The position numbers and the translations under genes are program-made. DNA of 62,556 nt from Saccoglossus kowalevskii (Eukaryota; Hemichordata; Enteropneusta; Harrimaniidae): positions 1-62,556 of the forward strand of contig NW_003156818.1 of NCBI RefSeq assembly GCF_000003605.2, given 5' to 3'. Shown piece by piece: positions 51,688 through 62,556 of this stretch. The notes under the pieces are model-generated. The model had not been told where the DNA came from. It made no database searches and saw only the letters and a list, made by a program, of their open reading frames with translations. Numbering within the stretch: the stretch's first letter is position 1; each line of letters opens with the position of its first letter.

Positions 51688-53262
51688 GTATTCCAATTCA
51701 CTCATACACCAGCTATCTAGGCTATATGTCGTGTATTCCAATTCACTAATACACCAGCTATCCAGGCTATATGTCGTGTATTCCAATTCACTCATACACC
51801 AGCTATCCAGGCTATATGTCGTGTATTCCAATTCACTCATACACCAGCTATCTAGGCTATATGTCGTGTATTCCAATTCACTCATACACCAGCTATCCAG
51901 GCTATATGTCGTGTATTCCAATTCACTAATACTCCAGCAATCTAGGCTATATGTCATGTATTCCAATTCACTCATACACCAGCTATCCAGGCTATATGTC
52001 GTGTATTCCAATTCACTCATACACCAGCTATCCAGGCGATATGTCGTGTATTCCAATTCACTCATACACCAGCTATCTAGGCTATATGTCGTGTATTCCA
52101 ATTCACTCATACACCAGCTATCTAGGCTATATGTCGTGTATTCCAATTCACTAATACTCCAGCAATCTGGGCTATATGTCATGTATTCCAATTCACTCAT
52201 ACACCAGCTATCTAGGCTATATGTCGTGTATTCCAATTCACTCATACACCAGCTATCTAGGCTATATGTCGTGTATTCCAATTCACTAATACTCCAGCAA
52301 TCTAGGCTATATGTCGTGTATTCCAATTCACTCATACACCAGCTATCCAGGCTATATGTCGTGTATTCCAATTCACTCATACACCAGCTATCCAGGCTAT
52401 ATGTCGTGTATTCCAATTCACTCATACACCAGCTATCTAGGCTACATGTCGTGTATTCCAATTCACTCATACACCAGCTATCTAGGCTATATGTCGTGTA
52501 TTCCAATTCACTCATACTCCAGCTATCTAGGCTATATGTCGTGTATTACAATTCATTCATACACCAGCTATCTAGGCTACATGTCGTGTATTCCAATTCA
52601 CTCATACACCAGCTATCTAGGCTATATGTCGTGTATTCCAATTCACTAATACTCCAGCTATCTAGGCTATATGTCGTGTATTCCAATTCACTCATACACC
52701 AGCTATCTAGGCTACATGTCGTGTATTCCAATTCACTCATACACCAGCTATCTAGGGTATATGTCGTGTATTCCAATTCACTCATACACCAGCTATCTAG
52801 GCTATATGTCGTGTATTCCAATTCACTAATACTCCAGCTATCTAGGCTACATGTCGTGTATTCCAATTCACTAATACTCCAGCTATCTAGGCTATATGTC
52901 GTGTATTCCAATTCACTCATACACCAGCTATCTAGACTACATGTCGTGTATTCCAATTCACTCATACACCAGCTATCTAGGCTATATGTTGTGTATTCCA
53001 ATTCACTCATACACCAGCTATCTAGGCTATATGTCGTGTATTACAATTCATTCATACACCAGCTATCTAGGCTACATGTCGTGTATTCCAATTCACTCAT
53101 ACACCAGCTATCTAGGCTAAATGTCGTGTATTCCAATTCACTAATACTCCAGCTATCTAGGCTATATGTCGTGTATTCTAATTCACTCATACACCAGCTA
53201 TCTAGGCTACATGTCGTGTATTCCAATTCACTCATACACCAGCTATCTAGGCTATATGTCGT

Positions 53263-53397
53263 ATATTCCAATTCACTCTTGCTCCAGCAATCTGTGCTAT
53301 ATGTCGTGCATTCCAATTCACTCTTACACCAGCTATCCAGACTATATGTCGTATATTCCAATTCACTCATACGCCAGCTATCTAGGCTATATGTCGT
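53263..53397. repeat. CTTGCTCC cassette E22
   Basis: Complete with private changes AATCTGTGC (A-to-T) and CACTCTTACACC in the second monomer. Confidence 0.87.
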
Positions 53398-55016
53398 GTA
53401 TTCCAATTCACTCATACACCAGCTATCCAGGCTATATGTCGTGTATTCCAATTCACTCATACACCAGCTATCTAGGCTATATGTCGTGTATTCCAATTCA
53501 CTCATACACCAGCTATCCAGGCTATATGTCGTGTATTCCAATTCACTCATACACCAGCTATCCAGGCTATATGTCGTGTATTCCAATTCACTCATACACC
53601 AGCTATCTAGGCTATATGTCGTGTATTCCAATTCACTCATACACCAGCTATCCAGGCTATATGTCGTGTATTCCAATTCACTCATACACCAGCTATCCAG
53701 GCTATATGTCGTGTATTCCAATTCACTCATACACCAGCAATCTAGGCTATATGTCATGTATTCCAATTCACTCATACACCAGCTATCCAGGCTATATGTC
53801 GTGTATTCCAATTCACTCATACACCAGCTATCTAGGCTATATGTCGTGTATTCCAATTCACTCATACACCAGCTATCCAGGCTATATGTCGTGTATTCCA
53901 ATTCACTCATACACCAGCTATCCAGGCTATATGTCGTGTATTCCAATTCACTCATACACCAGCAATCTAGGCTATATGTCATGTATTCCAATTCACTCAT
54001 ACACCAGCTATCCAGGCTACATGTCGTGTATTCCAATTCACTCATACACCAGCTATCCAGGCTATATGTCGTGTATTCCAATTCACTCATACACCAGCTA
54101 TCCAGGCTATATGTCGTGTATTCCAATTCACTCATACACCAGCTATCTAGCTACATGTCGTGTATTCCAATTCACTCATACACCAGCTATCTAGGCTATA
54201 TTTCGTGTATTCCAATTCACTCATACACCAGCTATCTAGGCTATATGTCGTGTATTCCAATTCACTCATACACCAGCTATCTAGGCTATATGTCGTGTAT
54301 TCCAATTCACTAATACTCCAGCAATCTAGGCTATATGTCATGTATTCCAATTCACTCATACACCAGCTATCCAGGCTATATGTCGTGTATTCCAATTCAC
54401 TCATACACCAGCTATCCAGGCTATATGTCGTGTATTCCAATTCACTCATACACCAGCTATCTAGGCTATATGTCGTGTATTCCAATTCACTCATACACCA
54501 GCTATCCAGGCTATATGTCGTGTATTCCAATTCACTAATACACCAGCAATCTAGGCTATATGTCATGTATTCCAATTCACTCATACACCAGCTATCCAGG
54601 CTATATGTCGTGTATTCCAATTCACTCATACACCAGCTATCCAGGCGATATGTCGTGTATTCCAATTCACTCATATACCAGCTATCTAGGCTATATGTCG
54701 TGTATTGCAATTCACTCATACACCAGCTATCTAGGCTATATATCGTGTATTCCAATTCACTCATACACCAGCTATCTAGGCTATATGTCGTGTATTACAA
54801 TTCATTCATACACCAGCTATATAGGCTACATGTCGTGTATTCCAATTCACTCATACACCAGCTATCTAGGCTATATGTCGTGTATTCCAATTCACTAATA
54901 CTCCAGCTATCTAGGCTATATGTCGTGTATTCCAATTCACTCATACACCAGCTATCTAGGCTACATGTCGTGTATTCCAATTCACTCATACACCAGCTAT
55001 CTAGGCTATATGTCGT

Positions 55017-55511
55017 ATATTCCAATTCACTCTTGCTCCAGCAATCTGAGCTATATGTCGTGCATTCCAATTCACTCATACACCAGCTATCCAGACTATA
55101 TGTCGTATATTCCAATTCACTCATACGCCAGATATCTAGGCTATATGTCGTGTATTCCAATTCACTCATACACCAGCTATCCAGGCTATATGTCGTGTAT
55201 TCCAATTCACTCATACACCAGCTATCTAGGCTATATGTCGTGTATTCCAATTCACTCATACACCAGCTATCCAGGCTATATGTCGTGTATTCCAATTCAC
55301 TCATACACCAGCTATCCAGGCTATATGTCGTGTATTCCAATTCGCTCATACACCAGCTATCTAGGCTATATGTCGTATATTCCAATTCACTCTTGCTCCA
55401 GCAATCTGAGCTATATGTCGTGCATACCAATTCACTCATACACCAGCTATCCAGACTATATGTCGTATATTCCAATTCACTCATACGCCAGCTATCTAGG
55501 CTATATGTCGT
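55017..55511. repeat. CTTGCTCC cassettes E23 and E24, 360 bp apart
   Basis: Starts at 55017 and 55377. E23 has CATACGCCAGATAT and E24 has GCATACC, the same pair of marks as E17 and E18, 9765 bp (217 monomers) upstream. Confidence 0.9.
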
Positions 55512-55871
55512 GTATTCCAATTCACTCATACACCAGCTATCCAGGCTATATGTCGTGTATTCCAATTCACTCATACACCAGCTATCCAGGCTATATGTCG
55601 TGTATTCCAATTCACTCATACACCAGCTATCTAGGCTACATGTCGTGTATTCCAATTCACTCATACACCAGCTATCTAGGCTATATGTCGTGTATTCCAA
55701 TTCACTCATACACCAGCTATCTAGGCTATATGTCGTGTATTCCAATTCACTAATACTCCAGCTATCTAGGCTATATGTCGTGTATTCCAATTCACTCATA
55801 CACCAGCTATCTAGGCTACATGTCGTGTATTCCAATTCACTCATACACCATCTATCCAGGCTATATGTCGT

Positions 55872-56051
55872 GAATTACAATTCAGTCATACACCATCTAT
55901 CTAGGCTATATGTCGTGAATTCCAATTTACTAATACACCAGCTATCTAGGCTATATGTCGTGAATTCCAATTCACTCATACACCAGCTATCTAGGCTAGA
56001 TGTCGTGAATTCCAATTCACTCATACACCAGCTATCCAGGCTATATGTCGT
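55872..56051. repeat. EcoRI-type cassette N16, alpha haplotype
   Basis: Four GAATT monomers with CTAGATG in the third, followed by TATTGCAATTC (about 56098), AGACTAT and TTCAATC. All alpha marks are present, as in N1, N2, N4 and N8. Confidence 0.9.
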
Positions 56052-58253
56052 GTATTCCAATTCACTCATACACCAGCTATCTAGGCTATATGTCGTGTAT
56101 TGCAATTCACTAATACTCCAGCAATCTAGACTATATGTCATGTATTCCAATTCAATCATACACCAGCTATCCAGGCTATATGTCGTGTATTCCAATTCAC
56201 TCATACACCAGCTATCCAGGCTATATGTCGTGTATTCCAATTCACTCATACACCAGCTATCTAGGCTATATGTCGTGTATTCCAATTCACTCATACACCA
56301 GCTATCCAGGCTATATGTCGTGTATTCCAATTCACTAATACTCCAGCAATCTAGGCTATATGTCATGTATTCCAATTCACTCATACACCAGCTATCCAGG
56401 CTATATGTCGTGTATTCCAATTCACTCATACACCAGCTATCCAGGCTATATGTCGTGTATTCCAATTCACTCATACACCAGCTATCCAGGCTATATATCG
56501 TGTATTCCAATTCACTCATACACCAGCTATCTAGGCTACATGTCGTGTATTCCAATTCACTCATACACCAGCTATCTAGGCTATATGTCGTGTATTCCAA
56601 TTCACTCATACACCAGCTATCCAGGCTATATGTCGTGTATTCCAATTCACTCATACACCAGCTATCCAGGCTATATGTCGTGTATTCCAATTCACTCATA
56701 CACCAGCTATCTAGGCTATATGTCGTGTATTCCAATTCACTCATACACCAGCTATCTAGGCTATATGTCGTGTATTCCAATTCACTAATACTCCAGCAAT
56801 CTAGGCTATATGTCATGTATTCCAATTCACTCATACACCAGCTATCCAGGCTATATGTCGTGTATTCCAATTCACTCATACACCAGCTATCTAGGCTATA
56901 TGTCGTGTATTCCAATTCACTCATACACCAGCTATCCAGGCTATATGTCGTGTAATCCAATTCACTCATACACCAGCTATCCAGGCTATATGTCGTGTAT
57001 TCCAATTCACTCATACACCAGCTATCTAGGCTATATGTCGTGTATTCCAATTCACTCATACACCAGCTATCTAGGCTATATGTCGTGTATTCCAATTCAC
57101 TAATACTCCAGCAATCTAGGCTATATGTCATGTATTCCAATTCACTCATACACCAGCTATCCAGGCTATATGTCGTGTATTCCAATTCACTCATACACCA
57201 GCTATCCAGGCTATATGTCGTGTATTCCAATTCACTCATACACCAGCTATCCAGGCTATATATCGTGTATTCCAATTCACTCATACACCAGCTATCTAGG
57301 CTACATGTCGTGTATTCGAATTCACTCATACACCAGCTATCTAGGCTATATGTCGTGTATTCCAATTCACTCATACTCCAGCTATTTAGGCTATATGTCG
57401 TGTATTACAATTCATTCATACACCAGCTATCTAGGCTACATGTCGTGTATTCCAATTCACTCATACACCAGCTATCTAGGCTATATGTCATGTATTCCAA
57501 TTCACTAATACTCCAGCTATCTAGGCTATATGTCGTGGATTCCAATTCACTCATACACCAGCTATCTAGGCTACATGTCGTGTATTCCAATTCACTCATA
57601 CACCAGCTATCTAGGCTATATGTCGTGTATTCCAATTCACTCATACACCAGCTATCTAGGCTATATGTCGTGTATTCCAATTCACTAATACTCCAGCTAT
57701 CTAGGCTACATGTCGTGTATTCCAATTCACTAATACTCCAGCTATCCAGACTATATGTCGTATATTCCAATTCACTCATACGCCAGCTATCTAGGCTGTA
57801 TGTCGTGTATTCCAATTCACTCATACACCAGCTATTCAGGCTATATGTCGTGTATTCCAATTCACTCATACACCAGCTATCTAGGCTATATGTCGTGTAT
57901 TCCAATTCACTCATACACCAGCTATCTAGGCTATATGTCGTGTATTCCAATTCACTCATACACCAGCTATCCAGGCTATATGTCGTGTATTCCAATTCAC
58001 TCATACACCAGCTATCTAGGCTACATGTGTAGTCCAATTCACTCATACACCAGCTATCTAGGCTATATGTCGTGTATTCCAATTCACTCATACTCCAGCT
58101 ATCTAGGCTATATGTCGTGTATTACAATTCATTCATACACCAGCTATCTAGGCTACATGTCGTGTATTCCAATTCACTCATACACCAGCTATCTAGGCTA
58201 CATGTCGTGTATTCCAATTCACTCATACACCAGCTATCTAGGCTATATGTCGT

Positions 58254-58388
58254 ATATTCCAATTCACTCTTGCTCCAGCAATCTGAGCTATATGTCGTGC
58301 ATTCCAATTCACTCATACACCAGCTATCCAGACTATATGTCGTATATTCCAATTCACTCATACGCCAGCTATCTAGGCAATATGTTGT
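58254..58388. repeat. CTTGCTCC cassette E25
   Basis: Complete, CTAGGCAATATG subtype, with the following CpG changed to TGTTGTG. Confidence 0.88.
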
Positions 58389-60728
58389 GTATTCCAATTC
58401 ACTCATACACCAGCTATCCAGGCTATATGTCGTGTATTCCAATTCACTCATACACCAGCTATCTAGGCTATATGTCGTGTATTCCAATTCACTCATACAC
58501 CAGCTATCCAGGCTATATGTCGTGTATTCCAATTCACTCATACACCAGCTATCCAGGCTATATGTCGTGTATTCCAATTCACTCATACACCAGCTATCTA
58601 GGCTATATGTCGTGTATTCCAATTCACTCATACACCAGCTATCTAGGCTATATGTCGTGTATTCCAATTCACTAATACTCCAGCAATCTAGGCTATATGT
58701 CATGTATTCCAATTCACTCATACACCAGCTATCCAGGCTATATGTCGTGTATTCCAATTCACTCATACACCAGCTATCTAGGCTATATGTCGTGTATTCC
58801 AATTCACTCATACACCAGCTATCCAGGCTATATGTCGTGTATTCCAATTCACTCATACACCAGCTATCTAGGCTATATGTCGTGTATTCCAATTCACTCA
58901 TACACCAGCTATCTAGGCTATATGTCGTGTATTCCAATTCACTAATACTCCAGCAATCTAGGCTATATGTCATGTATTCCAATTAACTCATACACCAGCT
59001 ATCCAGGCTATATGTCGTGTATTCCAATTCACTCATACACCAGCTATCCAGGCTATATGTCGTGTATTCCAATTCACTCATACACCAGCTATCCAGGCTA
59101 TATATCGTGTATTCCAATTCACTCATACACCAGCTATCTAGGCTACATGTCGTGTATTCCAATTCACTCATACACCAGCTATCTAGGCTATATGTCGTGT
59201 ATTCCAATTCACTCATACTCCAGCTATTTAGGCTATATGTCGTGTATTACAATTCATTCATACACCAGCTATCTAGGCTACATGTCGTGTATTCCAATTC
59301 ACTCATACACCAGCTATCTAGGCTATATGTCATGTATTCCAATTCACTAATACTCCAGCTATCTAGGCTATATGTCGTGGATTCCAATTCACTCATACAC
59401 CAGCTATCTAGGCTACATGTCGTGTATTCCAATTCACTCATACACCAGCTATCTAGGCTATATGTCGTGTATTCCAATTCACTCATACACCAGCTATCTA
59501 GGCTATATGTCGTGTATTCCAATTCACTAATACTCCAGCTATCTAGGCTACATGTCGTGTATTCCAATTCACTAATACTCCAGCTATCCAGACTATATGT
59601 CGTATATTCCAATTCACTCATACGCCAGCTATCTAGGCTGTATGTCGTGTATTCCAATTCACTCATACACCAGCTATTCAGGCTATATGTCGTGTATTCC
59701 AATTCACTCATACACCAGCTATCTAGGCTATATGTCGTGTATTCCAATTCACTCATACACCAGCTATCTAGGCTATATGTCGTGTATTCCAATTCACTCA
59801 TACACCAGCTATCCAGGCTATATGTCGTGTATTCCAATTCACTCATACACCAGCTATCCAGGCTATATATCGTGTATTCCAATTCACTCATACACCAGCT
59901 ATCTAGGCTACATGTCGTGTATTCGAATTCACTCATACACCAGCTATCTAGGCTATATGTCGTGTATTCCAATTCACTCATACTCCAGCTATTTAGGCTA
60001 TATGTCGTGTATTACAATTCATTCATACACCAGCTATCTAGGCTACATGTCGTGTATTCCAATTCACTCATACACCAGCTATCTAGGCTATATGTCATGT
60101 ATTCCAATTCACTAATACTCCAGCTATCTAGGCTATATGTCGTGGATTCCAATTCACTCATACACCAGCTATCTAGGCTACATGTCGTGTATTCCAATTC
60201 ACTCATACACCAGCTATCTAGGCTATATGTCGTGTATTCCAATTCACTCATACACCAGCTATCTAGGCTATATGTCGTGTATTCCAATTCACTAATACTC
60301 CAGCTATCTAGGCTACATGTCGTGTATTCCAATTCACTAATACTCCAGCTATCCAGACTATATGTCGTGTATTCCAATTCACTAATACTCCTGCAATCTA
60401 GGCTATATGTCGTGTATTCCAATTCACTCATACACCAGCTATCCAGGCTATATGTCGTGTATTCCAATACACTCATACACCAGCTATCCAGGCTATATGT
60501 CGTGTATTCCAATTCGCTCATACACCAGCTATCTAGGCTATATGTCGTGTATTCCAATTCACTCATACACCAGCTATCTAGGCTATATGTCGTGTATTCC
60601 AATTCACTAATACTCCAGCTATCTAGGCTATATGTCGTGTATTCCAATTCACTCATACACCAGCTATCTAGGCTACATGTCGTGTATTCCAATTCACTCA
60701 TACACCATCTATCCAGGCTATATGTCGT

Positions 60729-60908
60729 GAATTACAATTCAGTCATACACCATCTATCTAGGCTATATATCGTGAATTCCAATTTACTAATACACCAGCA
60801 ATCTAGGCTATATGTCGTGAATTCCAATTCACTCATACACCAGCTATCTAGGCTATATGTCGTGAATTCCAATTCACTCATACACCAGCTATCCAGGCTA
60901 TATGTCGT
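60729..60908. repeat. EcoRI-type cassette N17, beta haplotype
   Basis: Four GAATT monomers. The first ends CTATATATCG, as N4 does one monomer later, and the second has AGCAATCTAGG in place of AGCTATCTAGG. The follower TAATACTCC has AGCTAT with TCATG, an unusual pairing. Confidence 0.88.
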
Positions 60909-61628
60909 GTATTCCAATTCACTCATACACCAGCTATCTAGGCTATATGTCGTGTATTCCAATTCACTAATACTCCAGCTATCTAGGCTATATGTCATGT
61001 ATTCCAATTCACTCATACACCAGCTATCCAGGCTATATGTCGTGTATTCCAATTCACTCATACACCAGCTATCCAGGCTATATGTCGTGTATTCCAATTC
61101 ACTCATACACCAGCTATCTAGGCTATATGTCGTGTATTCCAATTCACTCATACACCAGCTATCCAGGCTATATGTCGTGTATTCCAATTCACTAATACTC
61201 CAGCAATCTAGGCTATATGTCATGTATTCCAATTCACTTATACACCAGCTATCCAGGCTATATGTCGTGTATTCCAATTCACTCATACACCAGCTATCCA
61301 GGCGATATGTCGTGTATTGCAATTCACTCATACACCAGCTATCTAGGCTATATGTCGTGTATTCCAATTCACTCATACACCAGCTATCTAGGCTATATGT
61401 CGTGTATTCCAATTCACTAATACTCCAGCAATCTGGGCTATATGTCATGTATTCCAATTCACTCATACACCAGCTATCTAGGCTATATGTCGTGTATTCC
61501 AATTCACTAATACTCCAGCTATCTAGGCTATATGTCGTGTATTCCAATTCACTCATACACCAGCTATCTAGGCTACATGTCGTGTATTCCAATTCACTCA
61601 TACACCAGCTATCTAGGCTATATGTCGT

Positions 61629-61763
61629 ATATTCCAATTCACTCTTGCTCCAGCAACCTGAGCTATATGTCGTGCATTCCAATTCACTCATACACCAGCT
61701 ATCCAGACTATATGTCGTATATTCCAATTCACTCATACGCCAGCTATCTAGGCTATATGTCGT
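61629..61763. repeat. CTTGCTCC cassette E26
   Basis: Complete with AGCAACCTGAG, as in E12 at an offset of 23263 bp. Confidence 0.88.
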
Positions 61764-62349
61764 GTATTCCAATTCACTCATACACCAGCTATCCAGGCTA
61801 TATGTCGTGTATTCCAATTCACTCATACACCAGCTATCTAAGGCTATATGTCGTGTATTCCAATTCACTCATACACCAGCTATCCAGGCTATATGTCGTG
61901 TATTCCAATTCACTCATACACCAGCTATCCAGGCTATATGTCGTGTATTCCAATTCACTCATACACCAGCTATCCAGGCTATATGTCGTGTATTCCAATT
62001 CACTCATACACCAGCTATCCAGGCTATATGTCGTGTATTCCAATTCACTCATACACCAGCTATCTAGGCTACATGTCGTGTATTCCAATTCACTCATACA
62101 CCAGCTATCTAGGCTATATGTCGTGTATTCCAATTCACTCATACACCAGCTCTCTAGGCTATATTTCGTGTATTCCAATTCACTCATACTCCAGCTATCT
62201 AGGCTATATGTCGTGTATTACAATTCATTCATACACCAGCTATCTAGGCTACATGTCGTGTATTCCAATTCACTCATACACCAGCTATCTAGGCTACATG
62301 TCGTGTATTCCAATTCACTCATACACCAGCTATCTAGGCTATATGTCGT

Positions 62350-62484
62350 ATATTCCAATTCACTCTTGCTCCAGCAATCTGAGCTATATGTCGTGCATTC
62401 CAATTCACTCATACACCAGCTATCCAGACTATATGTCGTATATTCCAATTCACTCATACGCCAGCTATCTAGGCAATATGTCGT
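62350..62484. repeat. CTTGCTCC cassette E27
   Basis: Complete, CTAGGCAATATG subtype, preceded by two CTACATG monomers. The next monomer reads GTATTCTAATTC. The window ends 72 bases later. Confidence 0.88.
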
Positions 62485-62556
62485 GTATTCTAATTCACTC
62501 ATACACCAGCTATCCAGGCTATATGTCGTGTATTCCAATCACTCATACACCAGCTT

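Larger units (their letters stand above)
1..62556. repeat. 45-bp satellite array, about 1390 monomers, open at both ends
   Basis: Every stretch of the window aligns to one 45-bp monomer, all head to tail in the same orientation; a typical copy is 434-478. Consensus composition is A12 T15 G6 C12. Neighbouring monomers usually differ at only a few recurrent sites: base 2 (T/A), 16 (C/A), 21 (A/T/G), 27 (T/A), 31 (T/C), 38 (T/C), 43-44 (CG/CA/TG). Array phase is broken only by small indels, at about 846, 2653, 2714, 4288, 4334, 6326, 7168, 7398, 7490, 10838, 15006, 15067, 15247, 15298, 17006, 17494, 17508, 20229, 20586, 22195, 24199-24274 (four), 24926, 26836, 26894, 26900, 28917, 35650, 36566, 37876, 40875, 49561, 54149, 58027, 61840 and 62538. 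No inverted segment, spacer, mobile element or unique DNA is seen. A centromeric or heterochromatic role is inference; nothing in the sequence proves it. Confidence 0.98.

Noticed and set aside
1-62556. CRISPR array
   Set aside because: Repeats are contiguous with no spacers, there are about 1390 of them, and no cas-like gene is present.
1-62556. CENP-B box or telomere repeat
   Set aside because: I looked for a TTCG...A..CGGG pattern and for TTAGGG/TTTAGGG runs on both strands. None occurs; GTATTCGAATTC is only a one-base variant of the monomer.
1-62556. TATA boxes or bacterial -10 elements at CTATATG
   Set aside because: The word occurs in most monomers and has no positional relation to any gene, so it is not informative.
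1-62556. Inverted array segment
   Set aside because: Reverse-complement words such as CCTAGATAGCTGG or GAGTGAATTGG never appear on the given strand, so orientation is uniform.
1-62556. tRNA, rRNA or other structured RNA gene
   Set aside because: No A/B box pair, anticodon arm, rRNA core or snRNA motif is visible. The only self-complementarity is the short dyad repeated in ordinary monomers.

Overview
The window is one uninterrupted tandem array of a 45-bp satellite monomer. It enters mid-monomer at base 1 and leaves mid-monomer at base 62556, with no unique sequence, gene, RNA gene, transposon or boundary visible. A typical monomer lies at 434-478. I use a register in which monomer base 1 is the G before TATTCC, so short landmark words are GTATTCCAATTCAC, CATACACCAGC, TATCTAGG and CTATATGTCGT. 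I count about 1390 monomers, all in one orientation. The consensus is 40% GC, with 12 C and 6 G on the given strand and one CpG (bases 43-44). From 254 to 62350 the phase closes at 1380 monomers once the small indels I list are summed (net -4 bp), so I believe the indel list is close to complete. An array this long and this uniform indicates a eukaryotic genome in a heterochromatic, possibly centromeric or pericentromeric, region of a long-read assembly. I cannot name the organism.

Layout. Most of the array mixes a few common monomer types: T or C at base 31 (CTAGG/CCAGG), T or C at base 38 (CTATATG/CTACATG), and a TAATACTCC type with or without AGCAAT and TCATG. Rare types are tied together in fixed orders, giving recognisable cassettes. 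These are 17 GAATTA/GAATTC cassettes that carry EcoRI sites (plus one that has lost its head), six GAATTC dimers, and 27 CTTGCTCC cassettes. Cassette spacing is irregular, so there is no single higher-order period. Local periods of 360, 405, 450, 720 and 765 bp exist, and blocks of roughly 0.7-1.3 kb recur tens of kb apart (for example 44.5 and 54.3 kb; 18.7 and 46.9 kb; 6.5, 10.1 and 35.0 kb). Copies differ by whole monomers gained or lost, and some junctions fall inside hybrid monomers. This is what unequal exchange or gene conversion would leave.

Two places stand out. At 15.0-15.9 kb lies a divergent island that is poorly homogenised with its surroundings. At 24.19-24.28 kb four single-base insertions sit within about 80 bp, which looks like a consensus or assembly fault. 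Small indels are much denser in the first 29 kb (29 events) than in the remaining 33.6 kb (9 events).

Because 45 is 15 codons, open frames run for thousands of bases on both strands (the longest is 2665 codons at 27750-35747). I treat all of them as artefacts of the repeat length and annotate no CDS. I did not find a novel gene system. What is worth following up is the array's cassette and duplication structure.
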